Shown here piece after piece: positions 15,968 through 23,569 of a stretch of DNA of 35,213 nt. Within the stretch, counting starts at the first letter, position 1; each line of letters starts with the position of its first letter. Made by a program: the position numbers and the translations under genes. The notes under the pieces are model-generated. The model saw only the letters and a list, made by a program, of their open reading frames with translations, did no database searches and was not told where the DNA came from. Source of the stretch: Pseudobutyrivibrio sp. (GTDB lineage: Bacteria; Bacillota; Clostridia; Lachnospirales; Lachnospiraceae); NCBI GenBank assembly GCA_024684955.1, contig JAIKWH010000039.1:1-35213 (forward strand), read 5' to 3'.

Positions 15968-17509
15968 ATGAAACTTTCAGAACTTTTAAAATACGATAAT
16001 ATTGCAATACAGTGTCATAATAATCCTGACGCAGATGCCCTTGCATCAGGCCTTGGACTTTTAAATTTTTTGGGGTCTAAGGGCAAAAATGCTGTGTTTA
16101 TTTATGGAGGATATTTTGAGATTACAAAAAGTAATCTCAAACTTATGATTAAAAACCTCAAAATTGATGTTCATCATGTGCAGACTCAAGACGAGATAGG
16201 CAAACTTTTAGGCCTTGCTGAGGGAGAAGTGCCAGGGCTTCTTGTTACAGTAGATGCACAGATTAACGAGGGCAATGTGCAAAGATTCTCGGCAAAAAAA
16301 TATGCAGTGATTGATCATCACCAGGTGGCTGGCAAATTGCCAAAGCTATCTGAGGTTAGGTCCTATCAGGCCTCTTGCTCAACAATTATTTGGAAGATGC
16401 TCATTGATGAGGGCTATCCGGTAAATGATGATACAACCCTTTCCACTGCTCTTTATTATGGATTAATGACTGATTCGGACAATTTTTCTGTAATCCATCA
16501 TCCTCTTGATATGGATATGAGGGAGGATTTAAATTGCCTTCAATCTGAGATAGTCAAGTTTAAGAATTCTAATATATCACCAGAGGAACTGCGCATTGCA
16601 GGAATTGCCCTATTGGGAGCAGAGTATTACGGTGACAACCGCTATTCGATTATAAAGACAGACCCTTGTGATCCTAATATTTTGGGAGTTATATCTGATA
16701 TGCTCCTAGAGGTGGACAATGTAGATTGCTGTCTTGCATACACCTTGCATGGAGCAGGAATCAAGATTTCTGTCAGGTCTTGCGTCAAGGAAGTAAAGGC
16801 CGACGAGTTGGCTAGGTTTATTTGCGAAGGCCTAGGTAATGGTGGAGGACATCTTTTAAAGGCCGGGGGATTTATTGCAAAATCCCTTTTTGAGCAGCGT
16901 AAGATGGAGTTTACACCTGCTGCTATTCAGGAGTTTTTCCGCAGCCGTATGCAGGAATATTTTGCAAGCAACAACATCATTTATGCTTACAAATACAAGG
17001 CCGACACAAGCAGTATGGATGTTTATGAAAAGAAGAAAATTGAGTTAGGCTATGTCAGGGCTAAAGATTTTATGCCTATTGGCACCATTGCCACTATCCG
17101 TACCCTAGAGGGTGACGTAAATATAGAGGTCAAGGATGATACCTACATTATGATAGGCATCAAGGGGGAGATTTATCCTATGGAAGGGGCCCTTTTTGAA
17201 AAGTCATATGAGGTAAATGACAACAAATATGAATATCCTGCAGAATATGAGCCTGTGGTAAAAGACACTAATGAAGGACAAGACCTAAGGATTCTTCCAT
17301 ATGCCCATTCTTGTACTTCTACAGGCAAAGAAAAGATATATGCCAAGAAAATTGAGGAGAGGACCAAGGTCTTTACCAAGTGGGATCCGGAAAATTATTA
17401 TCTAGGCAAGCCAGGAGATTATATGGCTGTTAAATATATGGACAAGGCAGATGTCTACATTATCGAGAGAGATATATTCCTTAAGACCTACAAAAAAGTA
17501 GAGGACTAA
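15968..17509 (+). CDS. DHH/DHHA1 phosphoesterase with unusual C-terminal repeat module
   Basis: A 513-residue protein. The DHH domain shows His17/Asp21/Asp23 (HNNPDADA), Asp95, Asp115-His116-His117 and Asp168/Asp170 (MTDSDNF), a full metal site. The DHHA1 domain ends in NGGGHLLKAGGF (Gly291-His294). This is the NrnA/GdpP-type arrangement, which cleaves short oligonucleotides or cyclic dinucleotides. Residues about 345-513 are extra: two similar stretches, about 388-413 and 480-508, each read roughly D-Y-x8-G/D-x2-Y-x5-F-x2-Y. AGGAG precedes the ATG. It is the last gene after the alarmone synthetase and uppP, so a nucleotide-signal substrate is plausible but unproven. Confidence 0.8.
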   Translation: MKLSELLKYDNIAIQCHNNPDADALASGLGLLNFLGSKGKNAVFIYGGYFEITKSNLKLMIKNLKIDVHHVQTQDEIGKLLGLAEGEVPGLLVTVDAQINEGNVQRFSAKKYAVIDHHQVAGKLPKLSEVRSYQASCSTIIWKMLIDEGYPVNDDTTLSTALYYGLMTDSDNFSVIHHPLDMDMREDLNCLQSEIVKFKNSNISPEELRIAGIALLGAEYYGDNRYSIIKTDPCDPNILGVISDMLLEVDNVDCCLAYTLHGAGIKISVRSCVKEVKADELARFICEGLGNGGGHLLKAGGFIAKSLFEQRKMEFTPAAIQEFFRSRMQEYFASNNIIYAYKYKADTSSMDVYEKKKIELGYVRAKDFMPIGTIATIRTLEGDVNIEVKDDTYIMIGIKGEIYPMEGALFEKSYEVNDNKYEYPAEYEPVVKDTNEGQDLRILPYAHSCTSTGKEKIYAKKIEERTKVFTKWDPENYYLGKPGDYMAVKYMDKADVYIIERDIFLKTYKKVED

Positions 17510-17545
17510 TTATACAAACAATGGTATTACCCACAATAATATAAG

Positions 17546-17602
17546 ACTTCTTGCTGACGATTCCCGTTTTTCTGATGAAAAACAGGAATCTAAGAATTCT
17601 TT
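17546..17602 (-). repeat. Palindromic dispersed element, copy 1 (short form)
   Basis: GATTCCCGTTTTTC at 17559-17572 pairs with GAAAAACAGGAATC at 17577-17590 (one C/A mismatch) around loop TGAT. Read on the minus strand, its sequence and both flanks match the element at 22880-23014: AAAGAATT on the left, and GTCAGCAAGAAGTC on the right at 17545-17558. No T run follows the hairpin, so it is not a standard terminator for the DHH gene. It lacks the internal hairpins of copy 2. Confidence 0.65.
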
Positions 17603-17623
17603 GTTAATTATTAAAAGAATCTC

Positions 17624-17652
17624 TTGCACATATCAATAAATAGTATTATAGT
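17624..17652 (+). promoter_or_regulatory. Promoter of the FMN riboswitch-ribU unit
   Basis: TTGCAC at 17624-17629 and TATAGT at 17647-17652 with a 17-bp spacer, ending about 12 bp before the riboswitch. TATTAT at 17644-17649 is an alternative -10. Confidence 0.5.
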
Positions 17653-17664
17653 GTCATCAATAGG

Positions 17665-17790
17665 AAATCTTCAGGGCAAGGTGCGAGACAATGTCTCAAT
17701 TCCTGACCGGCGGTATAGTCCGCGACTCGCTTATGCGATTGAATCGGTGCAATTCCGATACCGACAGTATAGTCTGGATGGAAGAAGATA
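17665..17790 (+). promoter_or_regulatory. FMN riboswitch (RFN element)
   Basis: The conserved RFN blocks appear in order: ATCTTCAGGGCAAGGTG from 17667, CCTGACCGGCGGTATAGTCC from 17702, CGGTGCAATTCCGATACCGA around 17745-17764, and AGTCTGGATGGAAGAAGAT to 17789. The ends AATCTTC and GAAGAT form P1. It binds flavin mononucleotide and should switch off the downstream gene when FMN is abundant, through the terminator at 17827-17852. Confidence 0.95.
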
Positions 17791-17826
17791 AACATATTTT
17801 TTTAGTGTTTATTTTTGTGTTATACG

Positions 17827-17852
17827 CCCTGAGTTTATCTCAGGGTTTTTTT
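17827..17852 (+). terminator. Riboswitch-controlled terminator
   Basis: CCCTGAG at 17827-17833 and CTCAGGG at 17839-17845 form a stem with loop TTTAT, followed by seven T. It lies between the FMN aptamer and ribU, where an expression platform is expected. The antiterminator partner was not worked out. Confidence 0.85.
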
Positions 17853-17931
17853 ATTTCATGTAAATCCTCTGCAAAATGAAATAGACACAATGAAGATTCC
17901 CTAAAATAAATTATTTTAGGAGGCTTAAAAA

Positions 17932-18576
17932 ATGAGCACAGCGGAAACAACTAAGGTCACAACAAATGTGACAACAGAAAAGAAGGCAAAAAAGGTCAAC
18001 GTCAGAAACATGACTGTTACAGCAATGCTTTCAGCAGTAGGTTTTGTCCTTATGTTTTTGGACACAGCAGTTCCATTTATGCCATCGTTCATTAAATTGG
18101 ATTTGTCAGAACTTCCTGCACTTATTGCATCCTTTGCATTAGGCCCAGTATATGGCGTTATAGTATGCCTAATCAAAAACCTGATTCACCTTCTTATTAC
18201 TAACACTGGTGGAGTTGGAGAAATCTCAAACTTTATCCTTGGCGCAGCATTTGTCCTTCCTGCAGGTCTTATTTATCACCACAAAAAGACAAAGAAAAAT
18301 GCAGTTATTGGAGCAATAGTTGGAGCAATCTGCATGGGACTTATCTCTTTCCCATCAAACCTTTATGTTGTATATCCAATCTATTACAACTTTATGCCAA
18401 AGGAAGTAATCATCGAGGCTTACAATGTTATTTCTCCTGTAAACCTTACAACAATTGGCCAGTGCCTGATTTTCTTTAACGTACCATTTACCATTTTAAA
18501 GGGTATGCTTTCAGCGATTATTACAATACTTATCTATCAGCCACTTCGCCCACTTTTAAAGGGTAATAACAACTAA
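17932..18576 (+). CDS. ribU: Riboflavin ECF transporter substrate-binding subunit RibU
   Basis: A 214-residue membrane protein of the ECF S-component class. About six hydrophobic segments follow a polar, Lys/Thr-rich N-terminal 25 residues. The stretch VPFMPSFIKLDLSELPALIA and the following FALGPVYGVIVCLIKNLIH are typical of RibU-type S components. The FMN riboswitch directly upstream independently supports riboflavin as substrate. The ATP-binding and coupling subunits (EcfAA'T) are not in the window, as is usual for group II ECF transporters. Good ribosome site TTAGGAGG. A strong terminator follows the stop. Confidence 0.93.
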   Translation: MSTAETTKVTTNVTTEKKAKKVNVRNMTVTAMLSAVGFVLMFLDTAVPFMPSFIKLDLSELPALIASFALGPVYGVIVCLIKNLIHLLITNTGGVGEISNFILGAAFVLPAGLIYHHKKTKKNAVIGAIVGAICMGLISFPSNLYVVYPIYYNFMPKEVIIEAYNVISPVNLTTIGQCLIFFNVPFTILKGMLSAIITILIYQPLRPLLKGNNN

Positions 18577-18586
18577 GACAAAAAAG

Positions 18587-18614
18587 AAAACCACCTGCTA
18601 TGCAGGTGGTTTTT
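18587..18614. terminator. Terminator after ribU, usable from both sides
   Basis: CCACCTGC at 18591-18598 pairs with GCAGGTGG at 18602-18609 around TAT, with an A run before and T run after. It separates ribU from the convergent gene at 18627-18989. Confidence 0.9.
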
Positions 18615-18626
18615 ATCTTAAAAAAA

Positions 18627-18989
18627 TTAGAAAGAAATAATGGAATACCCTTCTTTTAATCCTGGTATCTCTAAATAAGAACTGACATTAAGTACTCTTT
18701 TAGTGAGTTTGTGGCCAGTCTGGGAAAAGCCATCTCCATCAGCCTCGTTGAAAACTACATCGTTGCCATCCTCTATACCACGTCTATCTGTGACGTGATA
18801 TTTAATAAGTCCAGATGCAATCCTGGCAAATTCCTCTTTTGAAACCAGAAGACTAACCTCAGTTATGCCGCCGGCAGCACCGGTCAGTAGGGTATTTGTA
18901 TCTGCAAAGAATTCTCTGCCCTGGCTATCAGGTTTGCCATTCATTGCCTGGTTCAAACTTCTAATTAAATCTTCTCTATTATCAGCCAT
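18627..18989 (-). CDS. Hypothetical protein, 120 residues
   Basis: I do not recognise this gene. It starts MADNREDLIRSLNQAMNGKP behind a good AAGGAG ribosome site. The protein is soluble and acidic. Residues about 30-60 are the most hydrophobic (TNTLLTGAAGGITEVSLLVS), and there is no signal peptide or transmembrane helix. A central Asp/Gly-rich stretch (IEDGNDVVFNEADGDGFSQ) stands out. It is transcribed alone, between the ribU terminator and the terminator of the PqqD-like gene. The clear ribosome site and isolated transcription support a real gene. Confidence 0.6.
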   Translation of the reverse strand: MADNREDLIRSLNQAMNGKPDSQGREFFADTNTLLTGAAGGITEVSLLVSKEEFARIASGLIKYHVTDRRGIEDGNDVVFNEADGDGFSQTGHKLTKRVLNVSSYLEIPGLKEGYSIISF

Positions 18990-19069
18990 GCTTTATCTCC
19001 TTGTATTTGTTTCCTAACTGTAAATTAGAATACAATGTATGTTTGATGATTGTGTGATAAGACTATGAA

Positions 19070-19100
19070 TAAAAAAGGAAGGACAAAAATTGTCCTCCCC
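19070..19100 (-). terminator. Terminator after the OPT-PqqD operon
   Basis: On the minus strand GGGAGGACA (19099-19091) pairs with TGTCCTTCC (19085-19077), with one G-U pair, then runs into six T (19076-19071). It lies just past the stop of the PqqD-like gene. Confidence 0.85.
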
Positions 19101-19115
19101 TTAATAAATCTAATC

Positions 19116-19454
19116 TTAAGATTTTTCTATAAAACCAAGGTTTTCTAACTGTTTCATGTATACGCTGAGTCTTTCATACAATGGCTCGGCCTGGTCTTTA
19201 AACTCCTCATGAACCAGCAGGCCAATATCGTAAACAGAACGTTTGCCATCGATACAGCCAAAAATAAATGAGCCCATACCTTCTAATTCAATATGAGATA
19301 CAGGAGGCTTGTGGAAAAACTTTTGGGCTAACCGATTGGTAAAGCCCTTGTTTTCCATGTCTACTGTGACCTGACCATCCTGGCCTGTTGACCAGTGCAA
19401 GTCCTCTTTTATTTTGAAAACATATTCTAAGAAATTATCTTTTTTACTTGCCAT
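19116..19454 (-). CDS. PqqD-like small protein coupled to OPT transporter
   Basis: A 112-residue protein whose second half matches the PqqD fold pattern: IELEGMGSFIFGCIDGKRSVYDIGLLVHEEF followed by helix LYERLSVYMKQLENLGFIE. (The first block spans about residues 56-86.) PqqD-like domains bind leader peptides of ribosomally made, modified peptides and hand them to radical SAM enzymes. No radical SAM maturase or precursor peptide is seen here. The start lies inside the end of the OPT transporter gene (11-bp overlap), so the two are translated together. Its role with the transporter is unknown. Confidence is for the family call. Confidence 0.75.
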   Translation of the reverse strand: MASKKDNFLEYVFKIKEDLHWSTGQDGQVTVDMENKGFTNRLAQKFFHKPPVSHIELEGMGSFIFGCIDGKRSVYDIGLLVHEEFKDQAEPLYERLSVYMKQLENLGFIEKS

Positions 19455-21324
19455 TTTTCTTTCCTACAGCAATCTTGTAAACACCAAATGCAAGAGCGCA
19501 AAGAAGGATAAGTGCTCCAACCCAGCCAGTGTTGAATACACCTGAGAGATCCATCTTGTCGCCAAGTCCTACAACAGCAAAGATTGCAAGGAGGATACCT
19601 ACAAGACCTTCGCCGGCGATAAGGCCAGAAGCGAAGAGTACACCCTTACCTGACTCGTCAGCAGCCTCACCATTTCTCTTGTCAGTGATGTGTCTAATAA
19701 CACCACCAATCATGATTGTTGCTGAAAGCTCAAGTGGAAGGTAAAGTCCGATAGCAACTGGAAGTGCTCCAATGCCAAGGATTTCAACAGCGATTGCAAT
19801 GAATGCGCCGATGAAAATCAGACCCCATGGAAGGTTTCCGTTCATAACACCTTCGATGATCATCTTCATCATTGTAGCCTGTGGAGCTGCAAGTGCCTCT
19901 GTACCGAAACCGTATGCTTCGTTGAGAAGAACCATAACACCACCGATTGCAAGAGCGGCAGCGATAGAACCGATAATCTCGCCGTACTGCTGCTTCTTTG
20001 GTGTAGCACCAAGGATGTAACCGGTCTTAAGATCCTGTGACATATCACCAGCCATTGCTGATGCAATACAAATGATAGAACCAATTGCGATTGCTGCTGC
20101 CATACCAGTAGCGCCTGTCTGGCCTGCAACCTTGAGGATGATTGTTGCAATAAGAAGTGTTGCAATAGTCATACCTGAAACAGGGTTGTTTGAAGATCCT
20201 ACAAGACCAACCATACGTGAACTAACTGCTGAGAAGAAGAAACCGAATACTACGATGATAATTGCGCCAAGAAGAGATACTGGAACAACTGGAAGAAGCC
20301 AGATTAAAACAATAAGGCCAACAATACCAGCGATAACAAATCTCATATCAAGGTCCTGAGCTGTACGCTCACTGCCGAGGTTGCCTGCATTCTTGATGCC
20401 TTTGATAGCCTCAGAGAAGGTTCTAACAATAAGTGGAAGTGTCTTGATAAGTGAAATAATACCTGCTGCGGCAACGGCACCAGCACCAATGTATTTGATG
20501 TAGTTAGACCAGATTGCAGCTGCACCACCATTAGCATAAAGTGTAGCGATGCTATCTGTAGCAGGATACATAACGATGTCTCCGCCAAAGATAACGATTG
20601 CAGGGATAAGTACGAACCATCCGATAAGACCACCTGCAAACATGTAAGAAGAAATCTTTGCACCGCAGATGTAACCAACAGAAATAAGTGCTGGATAAAC
20701 CTCTGCAGAAAGCTCTGTCTTGAGAGAGTCAAGTTTGAGTGTAACAACACTTGGGATAACCTTGAATCCATCAACTACTAATTTTACAAGTGCAGCGATT
20801 CCCATACCAGCAAATACAGAAGAAGCAGAAGAACCGCCTTCTTCACCTGCCAGAAGAACCTCAGCACAAGCTGTTCCTTCTGGATAAGGGAGTACGCCGT
20901 GCTCTTTTACGATAAGAGCTGCACGAAGTGGAACCATAAAGAATACACCAAGCAGTCCACCGAGGAGGGCAATAACTGTGATGGTGATAAGAGAAGGCTT
21001 GTCCATTACGCCATCTCTAGCCCAAAGAAAGAGTGCAGGCATTGTAAAGATTGCACCTGCAGCAAGAGACTCACCGGCAGAACCGATAGTCTGTACCATG
21101 TTTGATTCAAGGATAGAATCCCTTTTTAAGATAACACGGATAACAGCCATTGAAATAACAGCTGCAGGGATAGATGCTGATACTGTCATACCAACTTTTA
21201 ATCCCAGATAAGCATTAGCGGCACCGAATACTACTGCAAGAATGAGACCCATAAAAATTGAGGTAGGTGTCATTTCAGGAGTAACCTTGTCCGCTGGAAC
21301 ATAAGGTTTGAATTCCTCGTTCAT
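19444..21324 (-). CDS. OPT-family oligopeptide transporter
   Basis: A 626-residue polytopic membrane protein of the OPT superfamily. The N-terminal cytoplasmic part leads into the family pattern FGAANAYLGLKVGMTVSASI. Further conserved blocks are YPEGTACAEVLLAGEEGG, NPVSGMTIATLL, GDMSQDLKTGYILGATPKKQQ and a late LGIGALPVAIGLYLPLELS. About 14-16 hydrophobic segments are present. Bacterial members take up peptides or metal chelates by proton coupling. AAAAGGAG precedes the start. The codon choice is strongly biased, suggesting high expression. A PqqD-like gene overlaps the 3' end. Confidence 0.92.
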   Translation of the reverse strand: MNEEFKPYVPADKVTPEMTPTSIFMGLILAVVFGAANAYLGLKVGMTVSASIPAAVISMAVIRVILKRDSILESNMVQTIGSAGESLAAGAIFTMPALFLWARDGVMDKPSLITITVIALLGGLLGVFFMVPLRAALIVKEHGVLPYPEGTACAEVLLAGEEGGSSASSVFAGMGIAALVKLVVDGFKVIPSVVTLKLDSLKTELSAEVYPALISVGYICGAKISSYMFAGGLIGWFVLIPAIVIFGGDIVMYPATDSIATLYANGGAAAIWSNYIKYIGAGAVAAAGIISLIKTLPLIVRTFSEAIKGIKNAGNLGSERTAQDLDMRFVIAGIVGLIVLIWLLPVVPVSLLGAIIIVVFGFFFSAVSSRMVGLVGSSNNPVSGMTIATLLIATIILKVAGQTGATGMAAAIAIGSIICIASAMAGDMSQDLKTGYILGATPKKQQYGEIIGSIAAALAIGGVMVLLNEAYGFGTEALAAPQATMMKMIIEGVMNGNLPWGLIFIGAFIAIAVEILGIGALPVAIGLYLPLELSATIMIGGVIRHITDKRNGEAADESGKGVLFASGLIAGEGLVGILLAIFAVVGLGDKMDLSGVFNTGWVGALILLCALAFGVYKIAVGKKNGK

Positions 21325-21498
21325 TATATTATTCTCCTTTTCAATTATAGATTTAATTATTTTACACTTACTTTAGCACTATGGCAAATTGTGTTAGTAA
21401 AGCGTTAAAGCATTAAAGTTTTTACTGAAAACACTTGTTGTAATCTGATAATAAAAGATATAAATTAATTATCAAAAGACCCTAGATAAGGAGATAAA

Positions 21499-21969
21499 AT
21501 GTTGATTAGAAAAGCAAAAACAAGTGATGTAGATAGGCTATTAGTACTGCTCCAGCAGGTTCTCCAGATTCATGCAGATATTAGGCCAGATATCTTTATC
21601 CCCAATACAACAAAATATACCAAGGATGAACTGATAGAAATCCTGGGGGATGAAAGTCGTCCAATATATGTGGCAGTGGATGAAAGTGATAGGGTTTTAG
21701 GCTATGCCTTTTGCCAGGTAAAAACCCCTGCCTTTTCTACAACTATGATAAATCATTCTCAATTATATATAGATGACCTGTGCGTAGATAAAATGGCTAG
21801 GGGTACTAATATAGGAAGAGAATTGTTTGAATATGTAAAAGCCCAGGCCAAGGCCATGGGCTGTTATGAAGTCACATTATGTGTTTGGACCGGCAATGAC
21901 GCGGCTGAAAAATTCTATGAGAAGATGGGCATGCAGGTAAAGGAAAAGGTGATGGAGTTTATCCTTTAA
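21499..21969 (+). CDS. GNAT-family N-acetyltransferase
   Basis: A 156-residue acetyl-CoA-dependent transferase. It opens MLIRKAKTSDVDRLLVLL, as many single-domain GNATs do. The acetyl-CoA loop reads LCVDKMARGTNIGRELFEY, a RxxxxG variant of the R/QxxGxG/A motif. The C-terminal NDAAEKFYEKMGM block is standard. The acceptor is not predictable. AAGGAG lies before the start. It is divergent from the OPT transporter and converges with the next gene, with stops sharing four bases. Confidence 0.9.
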   Translation: MLIRKAKTSDVDRLLVLLQQVLQIHADIRPDIFIPNTTKYTKDELIEILGDESRPIYVAVDESDRVLGYAFCQVKTPAFSTTMINHSQLYIDDLCVDKMARGTNIGRELFEYVKAQAKAMGCYEVTLCVWTGNDAAEKFYEKMGMQVKEKVMEFIL

Positions 21970-22769
21970 TATCCCGGGCATGCAAACTGTTCAAAGGCGA
22001 CCAGGTCAATCTTTCTAAGGGACATGTCATCCAAGGTGATATACTCATAGGAAGACTTATTTAGCAGGTCGTCAAAGGACAGCATGTAATTTGGATCCGT
22101 ATATTTTCTGAAAGAAAGATAGGCAAAGGCCTCAAGTAGGGTGGCGTCCCTTTTGTCTATAGATTCAATATCAACTCTTTTTATCTCAGGCATATATTCT
22201 CCAGTGGAAAGGGAATAGGCCTGCACTAAAACAATGGGATTAAAAGTACCATTTGAATCACCTCTTACAGCAGTGAGTTTGTAAGGATTAATATCCCCCA
22301 AGCCCACAATGCAGACTCCTAGGACCTCTAGGTCGTTTAGGTCATAGTGGACATTGAGATTGACAATACTATTTAATGAAAGGAGTTTTTTTTCATCGAT
22401 TTCTACCGGATCAGGATGGTTTGCCTTTTGAAAATCTTCGCAGGCGTTTACCAGGGTGGAAAGTCGCTTAAAAATTTCTACATTACCAGCAGATGATGCG
22501 GTAATAATAGAAGATTTAATGAGGGCAATAAAATCAAAGTTTTGACTATCGATTTCAAAACTTGGTTTAAAAAGACCATATAAATTTTCATCTAATTTGT
22601 ATTCCGGATGGTTTTTAGATAGATAATCCATAACTGATGTGAATTCTTGATATGAGCAATTGCGCAAATCAATAGTAGCCACAGTGCCTAAATCTACAAA
22701 GGCGCTAGCTGTAGGCTCAGTTCCCAGCGATAGCTGGAAATCTAGCTTCTCTCTAAACAAATCATTCAT
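21966..22769 (-). CDS. Hypothetical protein, 267 residues
   Basis: I do not recognise this protein. It is soluble, acidic and mixed alpha/beta, with no signal peptide, transmembrane helix or catalytic motif that I can see. The middle carries LEVLGVCIVGLGDINPYKL, a beta-rich core. A strong GGGGGAG ribosome site precedes the ATG. Unusually, a terminator-like hairpin lies in the leader only 24 bp before the start (22781-22817), and an array of hairpins lies farther upstream. The 3' end overlaps the GNAT gene tail to tail. The strong ribosome site and length support a real gene. Confidence 0.7.
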   Translation of the reverse strand: MNDLFREKLDFQLSLGTEPTASAFVDLGTVATIDLRNCSYQEFTSVMDYLSKNHPEYKLDENLYGLFKPSFEIDSQNFDFIALIKSSIITASSAGNVEIFKRLSTLVNACEDFQKANHPDPVEIDEKKLLSLNSIVNLNVHYDLNDLEVLGVCIVGLGDINPYKLTAVRGDSNGTFNPIVLVQAYSLSTGEYMPEIKRVDIESIDKRDATLLEAFAYLSFRKYTDPNYMLSFDDLLNKSSYEYITLDDMSLRKIDLVAFEQFACPGY

Positions 22770-22780
22770 ATTTTCTCCCC

Positions 22781-22817
22781 CAAAATAAAAAAACTAGTTT
22801 GCCCAAGGAAAACTAGT
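22781..22817 (-). terminator. Terminator-like hairpin in the leader of the 267-residue protein
   Basis: On the minus strand ACTAGTTT (22817-22810) pairs with AAACTAGT (22800-22793) and is followed by seven T and more T-rich sequence to 22781. The ribosome site and ATG (22769) come right after, leaving no room for a promoter in between. It may be an attenuator for that gene or a leaky terminator. Confidence 0.6.
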
Positions 22818-22879
22818 AAAAATATAATCTGCAAGTATTAAATTTACAGAAATATTACCATGTTTATTGATTTGTGTAA

Positions 22880-23014
22880 AGAATTATAGATTCTTGTTTT
22901 TCATCAGAAAAACAAGAATCGTACCTGACCAACTTTTACATGCAATGGAAAAGTTGTCCTGCGAAGCAGGATTTTTGCTGACAATTTCATTATTGGGTCA
23001 GCAAAAAGTCATAA
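22880..23014. repeat. Palindromic dispersed element, copy 2: array of four hairpins
   Basis: Four hairpins lie end to end. First, GATTCTTGTTTTTC (22889-22902) pairs perfectly with 22907-22920 around ATCA. Second, CAACTTTT (22930-22937) pairs with 22949-22956, with CAT/ATG pairing inside. Third, TCCTGC (22957-22962) pairs with GCAGGA (22966-22971) around GAA. Fourth, TTTTTGCTGAC (22972-22982) pairs with GTCAGCAAAAA (22997-23007). The ends match copy 1 at 17546-17602 in the opposite orientation. It fills the gap between two minus-strand genes. It could be a mobile palindromic repeat, a structured RNA, or both. Confidence 0.7.
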
Positions 23015-23017
23015 TGA

Positions 23018-23404
23018 TTAATGAGAATTTTTCATTTCCATATATTCTTGTCTATATTGCTTGTATTGGCTGAGGGTCATAGACCGTCTAGGCTTTTTGG
23101 TATATTTGATGGATATCTCTTGAGGCTCGTAATTTTTCAGCAAGCCATCGAAGGTGATGAGATTGCCATCGGAGGATGTGATAACCCTGCGGTCTATATA
23201 AAGACTATAGCTGGAAGGTAGGCCGTTAATAAGAAGCTCTGCCTTGCCTTTGTCATCGCTGATCTCTCCTCTGATAACCTTATCCTGGAATGCATTTATA
23301 TCTAATATAATAGAAGTTTTATCTGTTAACTTGCGCTGAGATTCTCTGGCTGCTCTAATTGTCTCTAACTCAGCATTTTCTTTATTTATAACTAGTCTAG
23401 ACAT
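23018..23404 (-). CDS. Hypothetical protein, 128 residues
   Basis: Not recognised. It starts MSRLVINKENAELETIRAAR with a helical, charged N-terminus. A beta-rich middle (AELLINGLPSSYSLYIDRRV, NLITFDGLLKNYEPQEISI) follows, and then a basic, Tyr/Gln-rich tail (TLSQYKQYRQEYMEMKNSH). No signal peptide or membrane helix. AAAGG lies about 10 bases before the start. It lies upstream of the hairpin array on the same strand as the 267-residue gene, so both could share a transcript. It is divergent from the CIRCE-hsp20 operon. Confidence 0.6.
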   Translation of the reverse strand: MSRLVINKENAELETIRAARESQRKLTDKTSIILDINAFQDKVIRGEISDDKGKAELLINGLPSSYSLYIDRRVITSSDGNLITFDGLLKNYEPQEISIKYTKKPRRSMTLSQYKQYRQEYMEMKNSH

Positions 23405-23569
23405 TATAAAAATACCTTTCGTTGATTTCGGCGTCTAATCTATAACATATTCTATACTTGTTCCTGAAATTATACCTAACAATTTTATCAAATCATTTTG
23501 TGTTTAATTTGTGAAAAAGGCTAAGAAGTGCCTAAAGAACTAAACTAATTATTAAAAAAATATAAATTA

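Noticed and set aside
17691-17879. Small plus-strand frame inside the FMN riboswitch
   Set aside because: It runs through conserved aptamer stems and the terminator, so the sequence is explained by RNA structure.
22889-23007. Possible CRISPR array
   Set aside because: The hairpins differ in sequence, are not equally spaced repeats, and no cas gene is present.
22867-23073. Plus-strand frame of 68 codons across the hairpin array
   Set aside because: It has no ribosome site and its content is dictated by inverted repeats.
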